Below are positions 35,701-47,676 of a stretch of DNA of 64,000 nucleotides, piece after piece. Below the pieces are notes generated by a model. It was given only the letters and a program-made list of their open reading frames with translations, was not told the DNA's origin and made no database searches. The DNA comes from Spirodela intermedia. Taxonomy: Eukaryota > Streptophyta > Magnoliopsida > Alismatales > Araceae. Numbering within the stretch: position 1 is the first letter of the stretch; each line of letters starts with the position of its first letter. The stretch is from NCBI GenBank assembly GCA_902729315.2, contig LR746274.1, positions 2,135,037-2,199,036 of the forward strand, read 5' to 3'. The translations under genes and the position numbers were made by a program.

Positions 35701-38700
35701 GTTGATAATACTAGCCCAGTTCCTAGAGGGTCAATCTGAAGGAATCAAGACGCATGTGCCAACTTGAAGGAATTCTTGAGCTCTACAGCCACTCCCTTTT
35801 TTAACCAAAAGAACTTGAAACAAAAAATTAAAGATATTATATATGGCGTTGTAGAAGCCCTATTGCTGTCATTATATCTATTGTATTTGTGGAAACCGTG
35901 TTCAGTATAATCGTATGATGTTATCTGACGTATAGTGAAAAATTACACTAAATTTCATATGGAAAGGGAGAGAAAAAAAAATCTCTGTCATTGGAGTCTA
36001 CCTGGTGACCTAAACCTGTACGTTTCTAACAGCATGGATTCTCTGAATCCAAAAGTTTTATTTATGAGTAATTTATTAGTAATTTATTAGTAAGTTGTCA
36101 TGGAAGTTTTACGTGAAGAGGGGTTTTGGTTGAGTTATTCTTGCCATGGAACAATTTAAATTTGATGCATTTGAATGCTTCATGCCCTGGATTAACGGTT
36201 TTGCTTAGCCTGTGACTTATCCTGATTAGTCACCTGGTTGTGGTTAGTTTTGAGGATTGAGCTCCTTATATGAATAATCTGGGCGTCTTTTGCATCTTGA
36301 GATTCTTTTTTGAAGGCTCCAATTATGTGGGAATTGTATCCAATCACAGCTTGGGCATGACATTTAATATGAAACATATTTTCTATTATATTCATTTACA
36401 TTATTATTGAACATATGACAATTTCAGCGTCTCAAAAAAATCCTAATGAAATGCCTTCGAAATTTATTTGAAATTCCTGAATTGTTAAAATGTTATTGGG
36501 CAGAAGTTATTAATGAACTTCTGCCATTTTCAAACTAAGTTCTAAGTCGACATTCTGATAAATAAAAATCTAGATAGTCCCACAATGACTAAGACGTCTT
36601 CACGGTTAAAGTGCTGACAACCTGAATTGGTATCACAAGATACTTAAGACACGCCATGATGGATAAAAAAATTAATGTCCTATTCTAAAAAAGAAAAATG
36701 ATTAGTTTTTTAATTTTTTATCTCAAATGTTTTAGGATATTACGTCTAAAAAGGGAAAACTGTCATTTTCTTTGAATTACACGTGATGTCATGGTTTCTC
36801 TTTTTCCATGTCTAGCTTGTGGAATGCGTTTTCCGTTAATAGTTTATCATGAACTCTTCAACACATGATTGCAGCAATTCTGTGCTAGTGTATTTTTCTG
36901 TTTTTCATTGATTTGTTTCTGGACATGCACAGGATATACTTGTGACCCGAAAGATCCACCCATGCTTGCCTTCGTTCAAGGCAGAATTTACTGCATCAGT
37001 TCCTCTAACTCGAATTCGGGATATTGCTCATCGTAATGATATTCCACATGATTTAAAGGTATTTTTTTTTGTCCACTCTGCATTAGAGTGATTATTTAGA
37101 GACATCTGCCTCTAAAACGCCTTATTTTTAATGACCATCAGCAAGAAATCAAGCATACAATACAAAACAAGCTTCACCGAAATGCTGGTCCTGAAGATCT
37201 GGTAGCTACAGAGGCTATGCTATCTAGGATCACCCAGAATCCTGGGGAATATAGTTCAGCATTTGTTGAGCAATTCAAGATATTTCATCTTGAGCTTAAA
37301 GATTTCTTCAATGCTGGAAGGTTTATTAAGTGCCATGCTTCTGATGACTATTTGTTTTAGATTTATTTCCTTCTGCTTTCGTGGTGAATTCAATTTCGTA
37401 GATCACATTGTTCAGTCAGCCATTTAGTGGTGCCTAACTGCAGAGAAGTTAAGTTCAGATCTATTGTGGCCACTACTTTTTACTACGGACATACATGAGT
37501 TTATCCCTCTCATGGTCTTTGACCTTTTGACTATAAGTCTACATATAAACTAGTTTCATAATTAATTATTTTTGTCAGAATTTGGGATATAGTTTTAGTA
37601 CAATGTGCAATTAAGGGAACCTATTGTTGTTATAGTGGGGAGTGATGGTTAGAATTATATTTATATTTGCTTGCATCCACGTACCATTTTCAGGATAGCT
37701 ACACTGTGTTTGTATGGGCTACTTTCTATGTGTAAGTTATGGATAAACCTTACAGATTCATTTTTTTTTCACGTCCTCTCTAATTTAATTGGTAAAGAGT
37801 ATCAGATCCTTGATAAACGGGGGAAAGGTTTTGTGCAAAAATAGGTGGCCAATAATACGGTTTTGGCATGCTTGGATATTTTATCACATCTAGTCACGGC
37901 ACCTTGCTTATCTATCTATACGAGAAAGAAATGAGGAAAAGGTCCACCTCTAATATATAGTTCATACATGCGTACTAAAGGAGAACAATGAACAAGTTAT
38001 ACTAATTCATATATTGTCATGAATGAACTACTAATAGTGAACTGTGAAGTCAAGGTTTTAATTGAACCAGCGCTTTCTCACAACTGTTGTCACTTGAAAT
38101 GATTCTGCTTACTCAATAATTTTTTGTTCCCAGGACAAAGTTTGAACTTCTTTAAACTCAATTGCTAATGATAAACTTTGCAGCCTTACTGAACAACTGG
38201 AGTCCATTAGAGAATCCTTGGATGGGCAGAGTTTATCAGCTCTTGAAAAGTATTTTTCTTGCAAGAAGGTACATGCTTGAAACATGGTCCACTTTTGTTC
38301 ATTTCTCTCCACTGTATCTTTTCTTTTGCTGTGAATGGTTATCATTTTCTTTTCAATGAATCAGCATCAATTCCTTTTCTTCCTCTATAGCATGTAGTGT
38401 TTTTTAGTCAGTGTCTTTAGTGCATGCCGCATACATTAGGCATCATTCGATATATTATGATCTCATATGCCTTTGACAGAGTCTGGAGAAGAAAGAGGAA
38501 TCAAAGAATTCTTCAGTTGGACATGGTGTTTTGGAGTTAATGGAAACCCTATTGTCATTAACAGATTTACGGGAAGTTATCGTGAAACGTCTTAGTAGTG
38601 GTCTTAGAAATGATGCCCCTGATACTGCTATAGCCATGCGCCAAAAGGTACAGCTTGTTGAACCTAACTCTATTTAAAATCATTGGTTGCTATATATGAT

Positions 38701-41700
38701 TTTAGTTTGTATGACATTATATATCTGAATTGACTTGCAGTGGCGTCTTTGTGAGATTGGCCTTGAGGATTACTCCTTTTTTCTTTTAAGCAGGTATGCT
38801 TAACCACAGAAAAGTTTCTTTCTGGAAATGGGTTCTTAACCTGTTTATTCTTTTTTGTTTCCATCAGAGGCTTCAACCAAGTAACAGGTTAATCTGACCC
38901 GATGAATGATTTTGGGAACAATCTTGGTCACGTAAATAGACCAACTTTCCCAAAGTTTGAACGGATATTCAATTCTTCATGTCTCGCTGCTATTTTTTCA
39001 TGGGAATAACCGTGAGTAGTAGGCAGTATTGGTTACGTTGATCTCGGATAACATATTTTTACCCTAAATTTTGGTTACAGATAAGATTGTAGAAATCCAA
39101 TCCGTGCGAGTTGAACATCTCAGACTGATATTTGTATTTTTTTTCAATTTAGCTTATAAGTCATGTTGTGTACACAATATGATGTCATTTAGCAATTTAA
39201 CAAGAAAAAATTTAGCGCACATTTCATCTGTTAAAGGAAAATTGGGATAGCATCAACAGAGTAGAATGAACTGCACCCAAGGTCACGTCTTGGCAGCTAT
39301 TCTGGATGGTTATAGTGGTCTTCCAGGCTAGCATTAATGTCTTCTGAAGGGTAATGATGAGTTTTTGTCTTGTCATTGTGTCTTGTCATTGGCTCCGGAG
39401 GAGAGTTTCGGGTCATCCGCAATATCAATTGGGCTCAAAGACAGTCTAGTAGGCGTTTCTTAACAGCTACTAGGCCTTTCCTTTTTCAGACTAAAAATTG
39501 CCTATGTATTCTACTAACTAAAGGAAATCTGTTAGGATGGGACAAAGGAATGGAGGACCGGAATCATCACATATTTTTTCTGTTATGCCTTTCGCACATT
39601 TAACAGTCTGTTGCATATTTTTGGAGTCCTATGAATATAGACCTGTGAAATGATGTAAAATCCTTCGGTGATATATTCTTTCTCTTTTATTTTATTGACT
39701 CCCCTACGTTTTGTTCATTATGAATTGATAGATATTTACGAGTGGCACTGGTTTACAGAAATCAGAAGCATAGGTGACTTAGATTAATCATTTCAAAAAA
39801 ATTCAGACAAGATGATTATAGGTTAGCCAATGACGTGTTGTGGTCCTGCCAGAATTCTATTCAGCGTGTTTGAGATGGTAAATCATGGAAATGGTCAGAA
39901 AAGCTGACTACTTTGATACTCTGAGAGATGGACTTAAGGAAGGATGAGCAGAAAGTGTGAGGGAAGGAGGTGGCGGGTAAACGATAATTATATTTTTCTG
40001 ATTTCTTACGTTGAACTGAAATGCGTGCTTTAAGAGAAATATGGCAGTTCTATGGAACTCTAGTCTATTCCCTTATCTCCCCTTTGCAGGCTTCAATGGG
40101 CATGTTGATTTGAAATGGGCTATCCATGTGCCTCAGCCAATGTTCCAACCCTTGTCAGGACTAGCTGAGCTTTGGCTCCCCGATTCCAGTCATTGACATC
40201 CTTTCTATCTTACTTTGTTAAGATGTACGTGAAAACCTCTCTTTGCAAATGCAACATACTTCCACTCCATATGTGAAGCTGTTGTTGAATTCCATGAACC
40301 TAGAATGTTTTCCTCTTCATAGAGGTACAAGGAACCGATGGATAGACTTGCATGTCACACATTATGGCTTTTGAGATGCCCACGTGCATTCATATGGATG
40401 CTAGTCGGTCAAGTTTGAGTAGTGCTAATGTTTGAACAACTATATTACTCCTTTGTGCCATTCTGTATCTTCATGTAGGCTTGACTGTCAATATCTATGC
40501 CCATCCACATCACGATTTCATTGCAGCATTCTGCATTTGTTTACAAACAACATCTGGTTTCTCTTCACCAATTTTTTTCCCCATTTGATGTTCTCCATGT
40601 TTCACTTGTGTTTAGTCTTCTCAATGCGCTTGAAGGTATGGGAGGGTACACTTGGCTTGCACAGAGTATAGACTCAAGAAATACAAGAGCATGGTACAAC
40701 CCACTGAGTGCTCTCATTACCGGCATTCGCCATATTGGCCTCTCATCTTGGAAGCCAGATGAATGCCTAGCAATAGCTAGTGAGCTTCATGCATGGCAAC
40801 AAAAAGGCTTATCTGAAAAAGAAGGTTAGATTTCCATCATTATTTGATATGTCCTGTTTGTTTGAAGTCTGCGCTAATCCAACCCACAAGGCTCTACTAA
40901 TGCTGCTTCATGTATTATGCCTAGGTAATGAGGATGGTAAGAAGATCTGGTTGTTGAGACTCAAGGCAACCATTGATAGAGCAAGAAGATTAACAGAAGA
41001 ATACTCTGAATCTCTGCTGCAAATATTTCCTGATAGAGTCGAGGTTGGACTTATTTTCTTCCTATGCATTTCTATTTCATGATTTTTTTCTCATTAAATA
41101 CCTCAAGTCTGCTTGCTAGTCTGAAATTCAAGATTATGACGTGTAATTCTATATTCTTTAGTTCAGGTTCTTGGAATAAATTGACTGGGGTTGAAAACTT
41201 AAATAGAGTGGGTAAAACCTTGAAGATTTTGAGATTTGAGGTACATTGCAATGTAGAGATATATGAACCTGCAATATAAATGCATTCCAAAAGTATGTCA
41301 GTAGAAAAATTTGCATCATTGGCTGAATATTTCCAGGCAATGTCTCTTAGTACACCGTCTAGTGAACTATTAGAATTCAGTTAGATTTATCCATGAGTAG
41401 GATTGAAAAAGATTAGATTCCTTATATATTTAAGATCCGATTGAAAACCAAATACCTAGTTAGAACGATCATCTAGGTTATTTCACGTTTCGAGGAATTG
41501 TTGCGAAGCTGTGGACCAGCCAATTCGTGAATGATATGGTGGTTGATTGTGATTTTATCACCATGTTCAGATGATCACTTCATACATTTTTTTTTTCCTT
41601 GGCTTCCCTTAATCTAGTAATTTGGTTTAAGTTCCATTTTCTCGCCTACATAAATGAAAAGCAGGTTGTCATGCTTTTATGCCCATATCCATGAACGAGA

Positions 41701-43576
41701 AGCATTTTTTTTACTGATTTCGTTTCTCTTTCTTAAAGAAATATTTTTTCTTTGCTTTTCCATATCTATACAGAAGTTGGGGAAGGCCCTTGGAATTCCT
41801 AAGGACAGTGTAAGGACCTATGCCGAAGCAGAAATACGTGCAGGGTAGGCATCTAAAAATCGGTCTAATTTATTTAATTCGATTTAAAAGTACAAATATT
41901 TATTCATTGGTATGATTTTGTCCGCCCATCTGACGCTGTCAAACATCCACAGCGTCATATTTCAGGTTTCCAAATTTTGCACACTCCTTCTAAAAGCAGC
42001 ACGAATTTCTCTTGGATCTCAAGGCTGGGATGTTCTGGTTCCAGGAGTTGCCCGAGGAACTCTCTTACAGGTCTGAATTAATGAGTGGGTTAACCTGTAC
42101 ATCTTATCTGAATCATCAATAGATGGTACCTCCAATCTCTGATGATTGGAACCCCTAGATGACAGGATTTCTCTTCCCTTACTCCCTTATTAGGACTTTA
42201 ATGAAAATCAGCAAACCCTCAATACAATAATCTGAAAGCCTTCTCTGTGTTGCAGGTTGAAAGTATTGTTCCAGGCTCTCTACCTGCGTCTGTCACTGGG
42301 CCTGTCATCCTTGTGGTCAACAAAGCTGACGGAGATGAGGAGGTTCAAAAATAATTCTCCAATATTTATTCCCGAGAATAAAAAGGGCGTCAATCCCTGA
42401 AAAAATATATTTATGTTATTTGCAGGTTAAGGCCGCCGGGAAAAATATTGCCGGGGTTGTGCTTCTACAGGAGCTCCCTCACCTTTCACATCTGGGTGTT
42501 AGGGCTCGTCAAGTAATCCAGCAGCTCGATTTCACTTCTGATTGCTTTAAGAGTGGTGCCCCTCGGTTTTCATCACTCTGTTCTATAATTTGCAGGAAAA
42601 GGTGGTGTTTGTGACCTGCGAAGATGATGACAAAGTCGCCGATATTCAGAAACTTATTGGGAAATCTGTGAGGTTAGTAGATTCAATTCTTCACTCGAGT
42701 TTTTTTTTACAATATTTAGCAATAGTTTTACATCTAGCCCAGAATTTTCGCTCATCTTTGTCCAAGGATGGTTAATAAGCTGAAATAATTGCATGCAACA
42801 TAAGGAAACCAGACAAATATTTGTGGAAATACTGCTCCAGAGACACATTTTAGCGAGAAGTCATAACCCTATTCAAGAGACACGTCCTGAGACGAAAACC
42901 TATGAAGAAGTTCATGCTGCAACCTTCAGGGGATCCCGAGGGTCACTGGGAATTCACTCATCTGTTCTTGAAGAAAATACCTCATTGGAAACGACGACCA
43001 AACTATAGTCTCCTTTTAGATGGCTTTAAGGGCATGATGAGATTGAATTCCTTCTGCGTATATAAACACACTGCACTCTTGATATCTTAAAGTAGACAAA
43101 TATTGTTGGAAGAAAATGGGAAACCGAGGAGACACGGGAAAATAAATCTTATTTAAAAGCCAATCAGGATCTTCCACCTTGCTCTAGCAGTAATAAACTA
43201 ATGTAAATGCTACTATATTCCACTCAAAATCTAACGCATGAATCCCTGCATTGGTTGATATTATTTTCCCCAAAATGCTACTTACATAATATGAGTTTTT
43301 TTCTTTCTTTCTTTCTTTCTTTCTTTCTCTTGATCAGTCTCTAATATGCCATCTCCCGGTTTTTTACATGTTGGTCTCCTCGTGTGGGGTAAAGTTTGGA
43401 AGCGTTATCCACCCATGTGGATCTCTCTCTGGCTACTTCTAACAATGTAAAGCAGAGTTCCCCCAATGAAATCTTATCAGCAACCAATGGATCATCTTCC
43501 AGTGATACTTCAAACCCCCCATCATATCTAACGAAAGAGGTGATAGTTTCCGTCTATTACTGCCAAATCTTATAGA

Positions 43577-43622
<46 letters not shown>

Positions 43623-45535
43623 ACTTATCCAATCACGTTTAATATAATGGATGCAGCCAAGGGAGGGAGCACTGCACAGGACTGCCCCTAAACCTGTCTT
43701 ACACCTCACAGAGGCTTCCGTCGAATTGGCTGGTGCAAAAGCTGCCTCATGTGGTCGCCTCGCAGCTCTTGCAGCAGAATCTGAAAAAGGTGAGCGAGTA
43801 ATCATTGTGATCTTTTTATATGGTTTTTTGCCTCCTGTTCTTTATATGCCATCATTTTAGTAGTAGTTCATTCAGCTAATTCTTAGGCCGCTTTCCATAT
43901 TATACTTATTGCACAGCCAACTTACACTACCCAATAGTGATTCATCCTCGATTGTCAATTGAACATAGGGGAAAATCTAAGAAAAAGTTGCTGAAATCAT
44001 CAGAACATTGTGATCTAGACATCAGATTGATGTCCACCTTTGGCTAATCTATGTCATGTCTATCTTAAACAGTATTTTATGTTCATATTTATTTTATAGC
44101 TTACACTACCCAGTGGCAATCTCTGTTCAAATTGTCAATGAAACAGGAGATCTAATCATACGTAACGGAAGATCCATAAAAAGTTAAAGTTTTGGAAATT
44201 TTTGTGGTCTGAGAAGATGTCCACCGATCTTGGCTAATCTATCTCCATGCTTGCTTTAAACATTAATTTGTGTTCATATTCATTTCTTGACTCACACTAC
44301 CGAAAAGTAATTTTTCCTCGAATTCTCAAATGATCAGAAGATCTCATCATATACATGGTGAAAGATCCAAACAATAGCTGCTGAAATCATAAAAATATGT
44401 GATCTGGAAATGATCAGTGATTTTCGTGCTTGTTTGAAGCAGTAATTCATGTTCATATTTATTCGATGACTTTCACTTCCCAGTAGTAATCAAACCAAAG
44501 ATCCAACCCTAACTGTTGGAAGATCAAAGGAGAAAGATGATGAAATCACGAAAATTCTTGCAGTCCGAGTACCAGAATGACCTCCGCTTCTGGCTAATCC
44601 CCCCGATATCTTGGGCTATTCTTGCTTCCACAGTCTACGACGACGAAGGCACCCCGGCTTCATTCCGAGTCCCTTCCGGCGTGGTGATCCCCTTCGGATC
44701 GATGGAGTCGGCGCTGGCGAAGAGCGGGTCCCTAAAATCCTTCACCTCGCTCGTAGACGGCCTAGAGACGGCGGAGCTCCACGGCGGCGAACTCGACGGC
44801 CTCTGCTCCGAGCTCCAGTCGCTGGTCTCCTACCTGCGGCCCTCCAAGGAGATCTACGGCGTGATCCGACGGGCCATCCCCGGCGAGCCGCGGCTGATCG
44901 TGCGGTCAAGCGCCAACGTGGAGGACCTCGCCGGCATGTCTGCGGCGGGGCTGTACGACTCCATCCCCAATGTCAGTCTCGCCTCCCCCCTCGTCTTCGG
45001 GGAGGCCGTGGGCCGCGTGTGGGCATCCCTCTACACGCGGCGCGCGGTGCTGAGCCGCCGTGCCGCCGGCGTGCCGCAGAGGGACGCCGCGATGGCCGTG
45101 CTGGTTCAGGAGATGCTCTCCCCGGACCTGTCGTTCGTGCTGCACACGATGAGCCCGATCGACCAGGACCCCACCGTGTTGGCGGCGGAGGTGGCACCGG
45201 GGCTGGGGGAGACGCTGGCCTCCGGCGCGCGCGGCACGCCGTGGAGGTTTGCGCTGGGGAAGATGGACGGGGCCGTGAGGACCGTGGCGTTCGCGAACTT
45301 CAGCGAGGAGATGGTGGTGCTGCAGGCGGGGCCGGCAGACGGGGAGGTGATACGGCTCACTGTGGACTACAGCAAGAAGCCGCTCACCGTGGACCCGCTC
45401 TTCCGGCAGCAGCTCGGGCGCCGGCTCTGCTCCATCGGGTTCTTCCTGGAGCAGAAGTTTGGATTCCCTCAGGACATCGAAGGGTGCGTCGTAGGTAAGG
45501 ACGTCTTCATCGTCCAGAGCCGCCCTCAGCCATGA
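32743..45535 (+). CDS. GWD3: Phosphoglucan, water dikinase (PWD/GWD3), chloroplastic
   Basis: Transfers the beta-phosphate of ATP to C3 of pre-phosphorylated glucan, opening starch granules for breakdown in plastids. Eighteen exons join in frame to 1,197 codons before TGA: 32743-33558, 35014-35100, 35201-35332, 36933-37058, 37142-37320, 38184-38268, 38480-38647, 38741-38793, 40616-40824, 40925-41043, 41774-41844, 41953-42070, 42256-42342, 42426-42512, 42596-42672, 43395-43539, 43657-43789 and 44634-45535. The length matches Arabidopsis PWD (about 1,196). Residues 1-80 resemble a transit peptide. A CBM20 starch-binding domain spans about 83-178 ([18 protein letters not shown]). The phospho-histidine is probably His772 in LSHLGVRAR (exon 14). 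The ATP-binding part is in the last exon ([20 protein letters not shown]; end [11 protein letters not shown]). The exon 16 acceptor and a possible micro-exon at 34906-34933 are the least certain points. Confidence 0.93.
33559..35013 (+). other. PWD intron 1 (1.45 kb)
   Basis: AT-rich. A possible 28-nt micro-exon at 34906-34933 (MFQNVHKST, between ACAG and GTTAAC) reads well after exon 1, but it forces a different acceptor for exon 2. I left it out because direct joining keeps frame and length. Confidence 0.4.
38794..40615 (+). other. PWD intron 8 (1.8 kb)
   Basis: Moderately AT-rich with no exon, element boundary or microsatellite that I can support. Confidence 0.5.
43579..43618 (+). repeat. 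(CT)n tract before PWD exon 17
   Basis: Forty bases of CT on the sense strand end 38 bp before the AG acceptor at 43655-43656. They form an unusually long pyrimidine tract. A (TTTC)n run lies at about 43308-43329 in the preceding intron. Confidence 0.9.
43920..44633 (+). repeat. Minisatellite of ~180-190-bp units in the last PWD intron
   Basis: Four diverged units begin CTTACACTACCCA at 43921, CTTACACTACCCA at 44100, CTCACACTACCGA at 44291 and CTTTCACTTCCCAGTAG at 44470. Each then carries GATCT/GAAATCAT and GGCTAATC blocks. The last unit runs into the acceptor of exon 18. Confidence 0.82.
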
Positions 45536-45560
45536 CACCGTCGACTACGACCCAAGGTGC

Positions 45561-45566
45561 CTCTCT

Positions 45567-45626
<60 letters not shown>
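45561..45626 (+). repeat. (CT)n tract in the PWD 3' flank
   Basis: Starts 26 bp past the PWD stop. It would be transcribed if the 3' UTR extends that far. Confidence 0.9.
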
Positions 45627-45627
<1 letters not shown>

Positions 45628-46126
45628 AAACAAAAAAAAACAAAAAATAAATAAAACCCTTTCGAGAAAGACTTCTGAGGGATTATCCTCTCTCTCTCTC
45701 TCTTCTCTCTCTTTCCCTCTGTCTTCTGTCGGGATCATCCAATACACTCCCTTTCTTCATTGCAGATGGTGAGAGAGAAACTGGCGGCTCGGGGGAGGAA
45801 ATGGGTTAGTAGGATTTGCCACGAGAGACAAGGGGAGGAGCCATCCATCGCCCCCTCGCAGCCTCTGAGAAAAGTACTCTTTTCGGTCGCAGCCCATCAC
45901 CCGGATTTTCGTACGATCGCTAATTTTTATTCGCGCGAATCACCATAAGAGAGCCCTTCCGTTGAGCTTCTTTTTATATTCGAAAATAAGAGAAAATAAG
46001 TTTATTATTTCTGCCTCTCTTTCCGATCCTTTAAATTATATATTTTATAACGTTTATTTTTCATTAAAACTAGAAAAGTAAATACTGGATATTATGGTAT
46101 GTCTTTCAATAATAAGTTCAGATATT

Positions 46127-46205
46127 TTCCTTGAGTCCTCTACCTTCCCTGGGCCTGACCAAGCCCAGATATTTTCCTCGAGTCCTCTACCTTCCCTGGG
46201 CCGGG
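46127..46205 (+). repeat. Tandem duplication of a ~38-bp block
   Basis: AGATATTTTCC(T)TGAGTCC then TCTACCTTCCCTGGGCC occurs twice with a spacing of about 46 bp. The copies differ by one or two bases. Confidence 0.85.
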
Positions 46206-46430
46206 CAAGCGTAGCCCGTACCTTGCCTGACAACTGGGCCCATTTTGGCCCAGTTGTCTCGTGACGCCATTAGAGTGGTGTACCCTCTGGTGGCGAGAGA
46301 ACGGGTAGAGGTAAAGAGGACCAGAAACTGTACCCATGTTTGGAATCCAGCCCGAAGCCATTGGTCCGTGGGCTTCCCTTCGGGCCCGGCGAGCCAGTCC
46401 CTGTGAAACACGCCTGACGTGGCTCTGTAG

Positions 46431-46763
46431 TCATAAGCAGGGGCTGGCGGCACATACCCAGTCAAAGAGCTTTCTCTCTCTGGACCTCAAGCCCTGCTCC
46501 TGCATTGAAGGAGGAGGATACTGTGGAGGTGGGGAACCCACGGGACTCGGTGAACTGGGTTCTCCATAATAGCCGAGTGGGGCCCGCCCGGGATCTTCAG
46601 GAGTCGATATCTCCTCCCCGGGATCTCGGCCAACTCCGTATGGATGATTCTGTTGAACAGTGGCGACCTGGGGATTGGTGTTAATGGTCTCAGTTGTCTC
46701 TGGAATAGGCCCATTTTCGACCTTGAGCTTCACATAGCCCCTGGCCCTGCTGAGTCCGCACAT
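46431..46763 (-). CDS. Unassigned GC-rich ORF (110 residues)
   Basis: Open for 110 codons in a compositionally distinct GC-rich block. It has a Pro-rich stretch (SPSPVGSPPPQYPPPSMQEQ) and a charged segment ending RKLFDW just before a GTATGT that could be a splice donor. The adjacent frame (46187-46465, VPPAPAYDYRATSGVF) could be a continuation or part of a decayed element. I recognise no family. It could be a transposon fragment or a chance ORF. Confidence 0.25.
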   Translation of the reverse strand: MCGLSRARGYVKLKVENGPIPETTETINTNPQVATVQQNHPYGVGRDPGEEISTPEDPGRAPLGYYGEPSSPSPVGSPPPQYPPPSMQEQGLRSRERKLFDWVCAASPCL

Positions 46764-46772
46764 TTCTACTTA

Positions 46773-46891
46773 TTCGTCTCCCTCCAAGCAAGGTCTAGAG
46801 CTCATTTTCCTTGGTTTTTTCTCTTCACCGAGCTTCAGGATTATGTGGCGCAACATGTCTACTCCCTCTTTCTTGGTTTTCTTCCATTAAG

Positions 46892-46930
<39 letters not shown>

Positions 46931-47089
46931 ATTTGGTTTTCTTCGTCTCCTTCCAAACAAGGGCTAGGCTCTATATAGAGTTCATCTCCTTAGTTTTCCT
47001 CTTCATCAGGCTTCAGGATTATGTGGAACAACTCGTTTACCCTCTCTTTCTTGGTTTTCTTCCATGAAAAGAAAGAGAGAGAGAGAGAG
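46773..47089 (+). repeat. Tandem duplication (~169-bp period) ending in GA runs
   Basis: Unit 1 (about 46773-46927) and unit 2 (about 46942-47089) share TTCGTCTCC(C/T)TCCAA(G/A)CAA, then CTTCAGGATTATGTGG and TTTCTTGGTTTTCTTCCAT. Each ends in a GA microsatellite. Unit 1 also has an (AT)n run. Confidence 0.85.
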
Positions 47090-47676
47090 TTGCTGTGCGT
47101 GTGTCTAATATTTTAGAAGAAATTTCGTTTATGGGTAAAAACTTAGGATCGATTTCTTTGATCGTTGACTGCTCCGAGATGCAATCTTGAATCGCATGGA
47201 CCGACCTATGCTGGGCAATCTAATTAATCCATAGGTTCTACCTACATTGATCATGTTGAAATTCCATAATGTATGGGATTAGTCACTAAATTGATGAGTG
47301 AACGAATTCTGTTCGATTCATGCAAAGATTACAAAAATACCAGCCGGCATGATTATCCCATTATCCCCAACCAACTAGGGGGCACATAAGACACCAGTCC
47401 ACGTGTCCACTTCCTATTGGGTGTCCGTTTTTTCATCGTATCTAGTGCGGCGCACATCTCCCACATGTGTGGGGTTTGCAATGGGCTTTGAAGTCGAGAT
47501 TTAAATTTTTTTGAAGAGCATGTTATTGAAATCCGTAACGTAGCCGTCAACCGTGCATGAAGGGTGATGGGATGGTTGGGTACAAAGATGGGAAAGGCGG
47601 CGCCTTCCTCTCGCCCGCGGGTATCATACACGCCGGCGCTCCCCCGCGTCACCGCGGCCATCGCCGTCGCTCTACA

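Larger units (their letters stand above)
45536..47676. other. Convergent 3' region between PWD and the NOI-like gene
   Basis: Holds a (CT)n tract at 45561-45626, short tandem duplications at 46127-46205 and 46773-47089, and a GC-rich minus-strand ORF at 46431-46763. The rest is unassigned. Confidence 0.5.

Noticed and set aside
44516-44633. ORF start upstream of PWD exon 18
   Set aside because: It is intron/minisatellite sequence that happens to be open. The AG at 44632-44633 restores the conserved [14 protein letters not shown] junction.
44906-45538. Minus-strand ORF of 210 codons
   Set aside because: It is a shadow of the GC-rich PWD last exon.
45760-45948. 62-codon ORF downstream of PWD
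   Set aside because: No motif, and it lies between CT tracts in the 3' flank.
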